From positions 1,674,001 to 1,738,000 of the forward strand of contig NZ_CP021731.1 of NCBI RefSeq assembly GCF_003628555.1: a stretch of 64,000 bases of DNA, read 5' to 3'. The notes beneath the pieces are model-generated. The model did not search any database and was not told where the DNA came from. It saw only the letters and a list, made by a program, of their open reading frames with translations. This DNA comes from Azoarcus sp. DN11. GTDB lineage: Bacteria > Pseudomonadota > Gammaproteobacteria > Burkholderiales > Rhodocyclaceae. The translations under genes were made by a program, and so were the position numbers. Positions 15,847 through 22,891 of the stretch are shown in pieces. Numbering within the stretch: the first letter of the stretch is position 1; the number at the start of each line of letters is the position of its first letter.

Positions 15847-18422
15847 CGCCTGAGTGGACGCCGGAAAGTCCCGAAAAAAACCGCCCAAAGACGCCGCTAC
15901 AGCGCGATCCGGTTCTTGAAGGGGCGTTGACCGACCGCTTGGCGCACATGCTCGCGGCCAGTCCGGCAGTCGTATATACGCTGCGCGCGGAAGGCGAGAG
16001 ATTCGTGCCGACCTGGGTCAGCGAAAATATCGTTCGGCTGATGGGGTATCCGCTGGAGGAATGCCTCCAGCCGGATTGGTGGCCATCACATGTCCATCCG
16101 GACGATCTTGGTCGGGTGCTCGCACTTGTGCCCCGCCTGCTCTCCGAAGGCAGCCTTGTCACCGAGTACCGGTTTCGTGACCGGAGCGGCGCGATTCGCT
16201 GGATACGCGATCAGCAGCGCGTGCTCGCCCCTGCCGGCGAGGACTCGCCGTTGCAGATCATAGGCTCCTGGAACGACATCACCGCCGAGCACGACGCACA
16301 GGAGCGCCTGCGTCTTTACGGTGTCGCCCTCGAGAACAGTTGCGAGGCGGTGCTGATTTCCGATCCCGGCCCTCGAATCCTCGCCGTCAACCCCGCCTTT
16401 ACCCGCATGAGCGGATACACCGAGGCGGAGGTTCTCGGACGGAATCCCAACGTCCTGCGTTCCGGACGCCACGATCAGGCCTTCTTTCGGGCGATGTGGG
16501 ATTCGGTCGCCAGGACCGGTTGCTGGGAGGGGGAAATATGGAACCGGCGCAAGGATGGGGAGGTGTTTCCGCAGTGGTTGTCCATCAGCACCGTGCGTGA
16601 CGCGGCCGGCCGGCCGGCACACTATGTCGCGGTGGCCAGCGACCTGTCCGAACTCAAGCGCAGCGAGGAAAAGTTGCGTTGGCTGGCCCACTTCGATGTG
16701 CTCACCGAGTTGCCCAACCGGGTCTTGCTCGAGTTGCGCCTCGAGCACGCGCTCGAACGGGCGAAGCGTCATGGGTTCTGCCTGGCGGTTCTTGTCCTCG
16801 ATCTCGACCGGTTCAAGAACGTGAATGACAGCCTGGGCCATGCCGCCGGCGACCAGTTGCTGCAGGAAGTAGCGCGGCGCCTGCGCAAACGTTTACGCAG
16901 TGAGGATACCCTCGCGCGCCTGGCCGGCGATCAGTTTGCCATTGCGATGGAGGGGCTGGCTGATTTCCGTGACGCCGAGCGGATGGCGCGTGAGATGCAG
17001 TCGCTTCTGGAGCCTCCATTCACCCTCGTCGACGGGGCCGAAATTTACGTTACCGCGTGTATCGGTATCAGCGTATGCCCCGAGGACGGCGCCGCGGCGG
17101 CGGCGTTGCTGGATAAGGCGAACACGGCGGTACATCAGGCGAAGGCGCTCGGGGGAAACCATTTCAGCTATTACACCAGTGAGCTGAATACCCAGGCATT
17201 GAACGCGCTGGAACTCGAGGGTGCGCTGCGGCGCGCCCTCGAGCGCGGCGAATTCGTGCTGCATTATCAGCCCAAGGTCGACATCTTCAGCGGCCGCGTG
17301 TGCGGCGCGGAAGCGCTCGTGCGGTGGCAGCGCCCCGACCACGGTCTGGTGCCCCCGTTGCAGTTCATTCCCCAGGCCGAGCGCAGCGGTCTGATCGTGC
17401 CGCTGGGGGCGTGGGTAATCGACGAGGCGTGTCGCCAGATGCGCGCGTGGGCGGATGCCGGACTCGGCGAGGTCGGCGTCGCGGTCAACGTTTCGCCGCG
17501 GCAGTTCCGCGGCGACGACCTCGAAGCGATTGTCGCGAGTGCGCTGTCTCGCCACGGCGTCCGGCCCGACCTGCTGATGCTCGAACTGACCGAGGGCATG
17601 CTGATGGAGCGTCCCGAGGAGACGGTGAAGCGCTTGACGAAATTGAAACGATTGGGCGTCAGACTGTCGCTCGATGATTTCGGCACGGGGTATTCGAGTC
17701 TCGGTTACCTGAGCCGCTTTCCCATCGATCAACTGAAAATCGACCGTTCCTTCGTCACCAACATCGTCTCCGATCCGAGTTCGGCCATCATTGCCACGTC
17801 GGTGATCGGGCTCGCGCACCGCATGGGTATCGATGTCGTTGCCGAAGGAGTAGAAACGGAGCCGCAACTGAGCTATTTGCGGAGAAACCGGTGCGACAAG
17901 ATGCAGGGCTATCTTTTCAGCAAACCGCTGCCGGCCGACGATTTTTGCGAACTCGTTCATCAGGAGATTTGTCTGCCCGCCATGACTCCGGTAACCGATA
18001 CGCGAACCCTTCTGCTCGTCGACGACGAGCCCAACATCCTTTCCTCGATCCGGCGATTGCTGCGGGGCGAGGGCTATCGCGTGCTGACGGCGGGTAGCGC
18101 ACGGGAGGCCCTGGAGATCCTCGCCGGGGAGCCCGTGCAGGTCATTCTGTCCGATCAGCGAATGCCCGAAATGAACGGGACCGAGTTTCTCGGCCGCGTC
18201 AAGGTGCTCCACCCGAGTACGGTGCGCATCGTGTTGTCCGGTTACACGGAGTTGGAATCGATCATGCAGGCGGTCAACACCGGCGCCTTGTACAAGTTCC
18301 TGACGAAGCCCTGGGACGACAATGCGTTGCGCGAGCACGTTCGCGATGCGTTCAGCTACTACGAGGCGGTATTGGCGCCGCGCGCTGCCGGCGTCACGAA
18401 CGGCCTCGCGCCGGGCCGCTAG
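15843..18422 (+). CDS. PAS-PAS-GGDEF(degenerate)-EAL-receiver protein
   Basis: An 859-residue cytosolic protein. Two PAS domains (about 35-150 and 155-270) precede a GGDEF domain whose active site reads AGDQF (361-365). Loss of the first Gly and Glu makes cyclase activity unlikely; it may be a regulatory GTP site. The EAL domain (about 455-710) keeps EAL (490-492) and the DDFGTGYSSL loop, so c-di-GMP hydrolysis is expected. A receiver closes the protein (about 720-840) with VDDE, SDQRMPEMNG and TKPWDD. A C-terminal receiver after EAL is an uncommon order. The start overlaps the stop of the minimal kinase by four bases, making that kinase the natural donor. This is the last plus-strand gene of the block. 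Confidence 0.88.
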   Translation: MTPEWTPESPEKNRPKTPLQRDPVLEGALTDRLAHMLAASPAVVYTLRAEGERFVPTWVSENIVRLMGYPLEECLQPDWWPSHVHPDDLGRVLALVPRLLSEGSLVTEYRFRDRSGAIRWIRDQQRVLAPAGEDSPLQIIGSWNDITAEHDAQERLRLYGVALENSCEAVLISDPGPRILAVNPAFTRMSGYTEAEVLGRNPNVLRSGRHDQAFFRAMWDSVARTGCWEGEIWNRRKDGEVFPQWLSISTVRDAAGRPAHYVAVASDLSELKRSEEKLRWLAHFDVLTELPNRVLLELRLEHALERAKRHGFCLAVLVLDLDRFKNVNDSLGHAAGDQLLQEVARRLRKRLRSEDTLARLAGDQFAIAMEGLADFRDAERMAREMQSLLEPPFTLVDGAEIYVTACIGISVCPEDGAAAAALLDKANTAVHQAKALGGNHFSYYTSELNTQALNALELEGALRRALERGEFVLHYQPKVDIFSGRVCGAEALVRWQRPDHGLVPPLQFIPQAERSGLIVPLGAWVIDEACRQMRAWADAGLGEVGVAVNVSPRQFRGDDLEAIVASALSRHGVRPDLLMLELTEGMLMERPEETVKRLTKLKRLGVRLSLDDFGTGYSSLGYLSRFPIDQLKIDRSFVTNIVSDPSSAIIATSVIGLAHRMGIDVVAEGVETEPQLSYLRRNRCDKMQGYLFSKPLPADDFCELVHQEICLPAMTPVTDTRTLLLVDDEPNILSSIRRLLRGEGYRVLTAGSAREALEILAGEPVQVILSDQRMPEMNGTEFLGRVKVLHPSTVRIVLSGYTELESIMQAVNTGALYKFLTKPWDDNALREHVRDAFSYYEAVLAPRAAGVTNGLAPGR

Positions 18423-18457
18423 ACGCGCCTCCGCAGTGCGCGGCAACCGGATGCGTG

Positions 18458-20545
18458 TCAGGTTGAACGCGGGACGGAACGTTCGCCTGACGCTGGGTGC
18501 GTGTCATCGACCGGGAGCCACAATCGGACGGACGTGCCCTGTCCCTGGGTGCTATCCACCTCGAAGCGCCCGCCGTGCTTCTGCGCAATGTTGTATGCCA
18601 CCGACAGTCCGAGCCCGGTTCCCTGTCCGACGGGCCGCGTCGTGTAGAAGGGGTCGAACATGTGATCGCTGACGTCGGACGGCATGCCGCAGCCGGTATC
18701 GGCAATCTCGACACATACCTCGTCGAGCCCGCGCGACGTGCGCAAGGTGATCGTTCCACGATGGTCGATGGCATGGACGGCGTTGAGCAGCAGGTTCAGG
18801 AAGATCTGGTTGAGTTGGACGGCATTGCCGCGTACTGGTGGTAGGGCCGCGTAATCGCGCACCACCTCAGCCTTCTCGTCAATCGCCGCGGCCACCATCT
18901 TGAGGGTGGCGTCGAGGCAATGGTTGATGTCCACGTTCCCCCATTCGGCGGGTGAGCTGTCGATTCGGGAGAAGTCCTTCAGATCGGTCACGATGCGGCC
19001 GACGCGTTGCAGACCCTGGCGGCTTTCGCCTATCAGGTCGCGAAGATCGTTGCGGAGGAAGTCGAGATCGGCCGCTTCGCGCATCCGCTTGACCGTCGCA
19101 TGCGCCGATGCGTCCGCTGTCGCCGCGATCACCCCCTCGTAGCCGTCGATCAGGTTCAGGAGATTGTTTACGTAGGTTTCGAGTGTCGCAAAATTCGAGT
19201 TGACGAAAGCCAGGGGGTTATTCATCTCGTGCGCAACCCCGGCGGCCAGTTGCCCCAGGCCGGCGAGTTTCTCGGCCTGGATCAGCTGGACCTGCGTCTC
19301 GGCGAGGCGCGCGTTCGTGTCCTGCAGCTCGGTTACGGTTTCGTTCAGCAGCTGCTCGTGCTGCCGGCGTTTGGTGATATCGTGGAAAATGACCACGCCG
19401 CCCGGCGCGCGACTGCTGTCCATGTGAAGCGGGGCACTCGCGTACTCGACCGGGAAGCTGCTGCCGTCCTTGCGGAAGAAGACCTCGTCGTCCCGATGTT
19501 CAATGTGCGCGTGTTGACGCGAGCGTGCGATCGGACAGTCTGCAAACGCGTAAGGGCGCCCGTCCGCATGATGGTGGTGCACCAGCGCGTGGGCAGCCTG
19601 GCCGATCACCTCGGTCTCCTGATAGCCGAGCATCGTCAACGCAGCAGGGTTCACGAACATGATCCGGCCTTCCCCGTCGACGCCGTAGATCCCGTCCGCG
19701 ACCGAATTCAATACGGTCTGCAACTGACGCATCAAGGCCGTGAGCGCGAGGCGGTCGTCGGCCATCTGCGTGATCGTCCGATTGATCGCCGACGCGATCC
19801 GGGCCATTTCCGACTCCCCCTCGAGGTAAGGGATCCCAACGGATTGCTCCCCACGCGCGATCGCGTCCAGGGCCTCCTCGATGCCGCCGATGCGCTGCAT
19901 GATGTGACGACCGAGGTGCACGGAAAAGAGGACGAGGCAGAACAGTCCGGCACCCAGCACGGCCGAGACGGCAAGCCGGGTGTGCCGAATCGAGCTTTTC
20001 AGATTCTGCGTTGCCGTAAGGCCATGTTGTTCCTGCAGCGTGGTCAGGATCTGCAGATTTTCGACGAGGGCTTGCTGGAGCTGGTACCAGCCCGTCTCGC
20101 TCAGGTACGACAACTGCGCCCGGTCGCGCTGCTCGTATGCCTGCTCGGTTCCGTCGAGAAAGGTTTGAAGGATCGGCAAGGAGGTCGCGATGTCTTCAAT
20201 CAGGGCATCTTCGGCAGGATCGTCGACCTCGCTGCGGTGATCCCGACGAAAGGTTTGCCACGCCGTCAGCAAGAGCGGCCGCTCCTTCCGCAGCATCTCC
20301 AGAGCACCGCGCGGGGTCGACTGGCCCAGGAGGACGGATTGCATCCTGGTATGAATCGATTGGAGCCGTGCCCCGAGTGCATGCAATTCCATTGCGGGGA
20401 GCATTTCGCCCCGGATCACGCGAAGAAAGGCGCGGTCCGTCACCTGCTGGGCCCACACGGACGCCAAGGCGAGGCCAAGCATCACCGCGCCTGCGAAGAT
20501 GGCCTGAAGGCCGAGGCGTCTGCGAATGCTCAAGTGTCGGATCAT
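18458..20545 (-). CDS. Membrane sensor histidine kinase (4HB-like sensor, HAMP, PAS)
   Basis: A 695-residue kinase with an N-terminal membrane helix (about 10-32), an all-helical periplasmic region (about 33-185), a second helix (about 190-212) and a HAMP-like linker. A PAS domain (about 265-390) is followed by a coiled coil. The H box has GVAHEMNNPLAF, and the catalytic domain shows DTGCG and GQGTGLGLS. The DHp/ATPase part resembles the soluble kinases of the adjacent block. I placed the start at 20545, directly before the positively charged end of helix 1; an in-frame ATG at 20596 is possible, and neither has a clear ribosome-binding site. It converges with the PAS-GGDEF-EAL-REC gene. The FixJ-like regulator 181 bp upstream is a likely partner. 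Confidence 0.85.
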   Translation of the reverse strand: MIRHLSIRRRLGLQAIFAGAVMLGLALASVWAQQVTDRAFLRVIRGEMLPAMELHALGARLQSIHTRMQSVLLGQSTPRGALEMLRKERPLLLTAWQTFRRDHRSEVDDPAEDALIEDIATSLPILQTFLDGTEQAYEQRDRAQLSYLSETGWYQLQQALVENLQILTTLQEQHGLTATQNLKSSIRHTRLAVSAVLGAGLFCLVLFSVHLGRHIMQRIGGIEEALDAIARGEQSVGIPYLEGESEMARIASAINRTITQMADDRLALTALMRQLQTVLNSVADGIYGVDGEGRIMFVNPAALTMLGYQETEVIGQAAHALVHHHHADGRPYAFADCPIARSRQHAHIEHRDDEVFFRKDGSSFPVEYASAPLHMDSSRAPGGVVIFHDITKRRQHEQLLNETVTELQDTNARLAETQVQLIQAEKLAGLGQLAAGVAHEMNNPLAFVNSNFATLETYVNNLLNLIDGYEGVIAATADASAHATVKRMREAADLDFLRNDLRDLIGESRQGLQRVGRIVTDLKDFSRIDSSPAEWGNVDINHCLDATLKMVAAAIDEKAEVVRDYAALPPVRGNAVQLNQIFLNLLLNAVHAIDHRGTITLRTSRGLDEVCVEIADTGCGMPSDVSDHMFDPFYTTRPVGQGTGLGLSVAYNIAQKHGGRFEVDSTQGQGTSVRLWLPVDDTHPASGERSVPRST

Positions 20546-20726
20546 GGTGCGTGCAAACGGGCCAAGGTCAGGAATGGTAAGGCATTCCCCCCGCATTGAC
20601 TACGACCAATTGTGTATTCTCGATGTCATTCAGGCACACGCCTGTCGTCGCCTGGAAGTCTCTGCCGTGTGATATTGGCTTCGGCGCACCCTCATGAAAT
20701 CCGGGGTTCGCTCGTGGAGTCCCGGC

Positions 20727-21344
20727 CTACGAGTCGCCAAGTTCGGTCAGCACGAAGAGCCGCGCCAGCGCGGCGATCGATCTGATTTCGAGCTTGCGCA
20801 ACAGGTTGGCCCGATGGGCATCGACCGTCCGCGGACTTATCCCGAGGAGATCGGCCATCTCGGGAGACGACAGCCCTTCGGTCAGATGTCGTGCGACCTC
20901 GATTTCCCTTTCGGTCAGGAGTTTCAGTTTGGCGCGTGCCGACGCGCTCTGGTTGCGCCGGGTTCGCCTGGCTCGGGCATCGGTAATCGCCGCTCGTACG
21001 CGCGTGATCAACAGTTCGCTGCTGAGAGGTTTCTCTACGACGGCGTAGGCACCCGCTTGCATCGCCTGGACGGTGACGGGAACGTCCGCATTGCCCGTGT
21101 AGATGATCACCGGAACGTCGATGCCACGCTCCTTGAGGCGGTCGAGGAGTTCGAGCCCCCCGAGTCTCGGCATCCGCAGGTCAAGGATGATGCAAGCCTC
21201 ATCCTTCGGGATGTAGCTGGCGAGAAATGCTTCGGCAGCGGCAAAGCTTTCGGTGCGAAAGCCGGCGGAGTGGAAGACTCGTTCGAGTGCTTTTCGAAAA
21301 AAATCGTCGTCATCAACGATCGCTACCGACTGGTCGGCACTCAT
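20727..21344 (-). CDS. FixJ/NarL-type response regulator (REC-LuxR HTH)
   Basis: A 205-residue regulator. The receiver (1-120) has VDDDD, Asp55 in LDLRMPR, a Thr/Lys pair and a PLSSE segment typical of FixJ relatives. A LuxR-type helix-turn-helix (about 140-200) has LTEREIEVARHLTEG and SPRTVDAHRANLLRK. It should bind DNA as a phosphorylated dimer. The ATG at 21344 follows GGGGAAA; an in-frame codon 30 bases upstream would add an unrelated leader. It is transcribed in the same direction as, and 181 bp before, the membrane kinase at 18458, forming a plausible two-component pair. Confidence 0.9.
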   Translation of the reverse strand: MSADQSVAIVDDDDFFRKALERVFHSAGFRTESFAAAEAFLASYIPKDEACIILDLRMPRLGGLELLDRLKERGIDVPVIIYTGNADVPVTVQAMQAGAYAVVEKPLSSELLITRVRAAITDARARRTRRNQSASARAKLKLLTEREIEVARHLTEGLSSPEMADLLGISPRTVDAHRANLLRKLEIRSIAALARLFVLTELGDS

Positions 21345-21520
21345 CAACGTTTCCCCGTGTTTTCGTGTGCGCATCTGCCGGCGAAGCGGCGCCTCGCGCT
21401 GGCAAGTGAAGGCAATAGGGCCTTACTCTACCGCCTCTGGTGTGCGCCCTCCAAGGCTGACAAGCGTCGTGGCCCTGCTCCGGGACGAGAGAAGGGAAGG
21501 GGAGCGATCGCCGGCTGATG

Positions 21521-21560
21521 CCGGCCCGTCCCGGGCGACTGCTCGCTCGGGACGGGCCGG
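21521..21560 (-). terminator. Strong GC hairpin after hsp20 genes
   Basis: A perfect 13-bp inverted repeat (CCGGCCCGTCCCG and its complement, 21521-21533 and 21548-21560) with a 14-base loop lies 37 bases past the end of the distal hsp20 gene. Read on the minus strand there is no long T-run after it. It fits a transcript 3' end or a stabilising stem, but is not a textbook intrinsic terminator. Confidence 0.5.
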
Positions 21561-21596
21561 TGTTGTGTGGGGAGCCGTCTTCGCGGGCGGAATGCC

Positions 21597-21977
21597 TTAC
21601 GCCACGGCGATCTCGATCTTGCGCGGCTGGGCGTGTTCGGCCTTCGGGATGCGCAGTTTGAGTGCGCCCTGGTTGAATTCGGCCGAGACCTTGTGCGCGT
21701 CGAGTTCCTTCGACAGCGTGAACACGCGGCGATAGCGCGGCAGGCTGACTTCGGCATGTACCGATTCCATGCCCTCGGGCGCAACGAGGCTCACTTCGCC
21801 TTCGATGGTCAGCGTGTCGCCTTCGACCAGCAGGCTCAGCCGGTCCTTCGGCACACCCGGCAGGTCGGCGTACAGCGTGATCCCGCCGGCATCCTCGATG
21901 ACATCCACCGGCGGCATCAGCGCCATGTCGCTGGCCGGGGTTTCGGGCTTGCGGGTGACGTTGGTGTTGTCGCTCAT
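21597..21977 (-). CDS. Hsp20 small heat-shock protein
   Basis: A 126-residue small heat-shock protein: a short N-terminal arm, an alpha-crystallin domain (about 22-115) with the ITLYADLPGV strand and the conserved A-x-x-x-(N/G)-G-x-L motif (AEFNQGALKLRIPK), and a short tail. It holds unfolding proteins in a refolding-competent state in the cytoplasm. GAGGAGGAACC before the ATG is a very strong ribosome-binding site. It lies 13 bases downstream of a second hsp20 gene and is clearly in the same operon, driven by the sigma-32-like promoter upstream of that gene. Confidence 0.93.
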   Translation of the reverse strand: MSDNTNVTRKPETPASDMALMPPVDVIEDAGGITLYADLPGVPKDRLSLLVEGDTLTIEGEVSLVAPEGMESVHAEVSLPRYRRVFTLSKELDAHKVSAEFNQGALKLRIPKAEHAQPRKIEIAVA

Positions 21978-21990
21978 GTCCGGTTCCTCC

Positions 21991-22431
21991 TCATTCGATG
22001 CTGATGCGGCGCGGCTGGGCGGCCTGCCGGCGCTGGATGCTGACGTGCAGCACGCCGTCGCGGTACTTCGCCGACACGGCGTTCGGGTCGGCGTCGTCGG
22101 GCAGCGTCACGACGCGGCGGAAGCGGCCGCTGAAGCGCTCGTCGATATGGACAGTCGCGTTCGCGTCCTTCGGGGGGAGAAGGCTCGCCCGTTCGCCGGC
22201 GATCGTCAGCACGCCCTTTTCGAGCTGCACGTCGATCGTCGCCGGGTCGATGCCGGGCGCGAAGGCGTAGATCTCGACCGAATGCGGCGTGTTGCCGACA
22301 TTCATCGCCGGAAAGCCGCCGCGTGCGAGGCCGCGGATGCTGGGGGAGAACTCGTAGGCCTGCTGCATCTCGCGCTGCAGGCGATCCAGTTCGGACACCA
22401 GGTCGCGGGGAAACAGTGATCGGTAGAACAT
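21991..22431 (-). CDS. Hsp20 small heat-shock protein (first of pair)
   Basis: A 146-residue IbpA-like small heat-shock protein. Residues 1-40 form an N-terminal arm, starting MFYRSLFPRDL. An alpha-crystallin domain (about 40-130) has VEIYAFAPGIDPATIDV and the AKYRDGVLHV motif, and a short tail contains an ISIE end resembling the IXI anchor. GGAGG sits eight bases before the ATG. Paired Hsp20 proteins often form hetero-oligomers. A CTTGAA-N14-CTCTATAT element 56-83 bases upstream of the start fits a heat-shock (sigma-32) promoter. Confidence 0.93.
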   Translation of the reverse strand: MFYRSLFPRDLVSELDRLQREMQQAYEFSPSIRGLARGGFPAMNVGNTPHSVEIYAFAPGIDPATIDVQLEKGVLTIAGERASLLPPKDANATVHIDERFSGRFRRVVTLPDDADPNAVSAKYRDGVLHVSIQRRQAAQPRRISIE

Positions 22432-22486
22432 GATGATCCTCCATCGGACAGGGACGGGTGTCCGCCTGCAACACCCATGATTCCGG

Positions 22487-22514
22487 ATATAGAGGCGGTT
22501 GTCCGGAGTTCAAG
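22487..22514 (-). promoter_or_regulatory. Sigma-32-like heat-shock promoter for hsp20 pair
   Basis: On the minus strand, CTTGAA (22514-22509) is followed after 14 bases by CTCTATAT (22494-22487). The sigma-32 consensus is CTTGAA-N13-15-CCCCATNT, so the -35 is perfect and the -10 is a partial match. Its position directly upstream of two hsp20 genes supports the call. It overlaps the end of the truncated Tat-leader frame. Confidence 0.7.
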
Positions 22515-22678
22515 TCCACGTCCTGCGACGCGCCGGCGAGCGCGGGGCGGCTCGGCGCGACGGCGCCGAGCAGGGTCACACCGGCCGCGAGCGTGGCGCG
22601 CGTGAGGAAGTTGCGACGGGCCCCGGAGTGATCGGGGGTCGGGGTGTGCGGGCAGTTGCAGTGGTCGTGAGTGTCCAT
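22510..22678 (-). pseudogene. Truncated Tat-leader gene remnant
   Basis: A minus-strand frame beginning at the ATG at 22678 encodes a His/Cys-rich start (MDTHDHCNCPHTP) and a convincing twin-arginine signal peptide (RRNFLTRATLAAGVTLLGA, ending around ALAGA). The coding character stops about 55 residues in, at the hsp20 promoter; the frame then runs on as noncoding sequence through the hsp20 gene. The mature protein is missing. His/Cys-rich leaders before Tat signals occur on some periplasmic metalloenzymes, but the original identity cannot be told. It looks like a gene cut by a rearrangement that placed the hsp20 operon here. No strong ribosome-binding site is seen. Confidence 0.6.
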
Positions 22679-22751
22679 TGTTCGAAGTGTTATTGATGGA
22701 TATCGGTATGAAGGCGGCCGGAATGGTATGCCGGCGGAATTGAATGATAAA

Positions 22752-22773
22752 TGCATTAACGATATTTAATGCA
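22752..22773. promoter_or_regulatory. Perfect inverted repeat TGCATTAA-N6-TTAATGCA
   Basis: Two perfect 8-bp arms (22752-22759 and 22766-22773) separated by CGATAT lie in an AT-rich island about 75 bases upstream of the truncated Tat-leader start. The shape fits a dimeric repressor or activator site. No regulator gene for it is adjacent. Confidence 0.5.
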
Positions 22774-22891
22774 ATTTGGATTAATTGGCCAGAACCAGCG
22801 CGGACGTGGGTGCCGTGCTTTCGTGTGAGTGACAAACGGTTTGATGGGCGTCGGCTCGTTGCCGACCGGCGATTGCCTGCGGGGGCGCAGG

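Noticed and set aside
19007..20599. 530-codon frame antisense to the membrane kinase
   Set aside because: The kinase frame has H, N and G boxes; the antisense frame has none and no ribosome-binding site.
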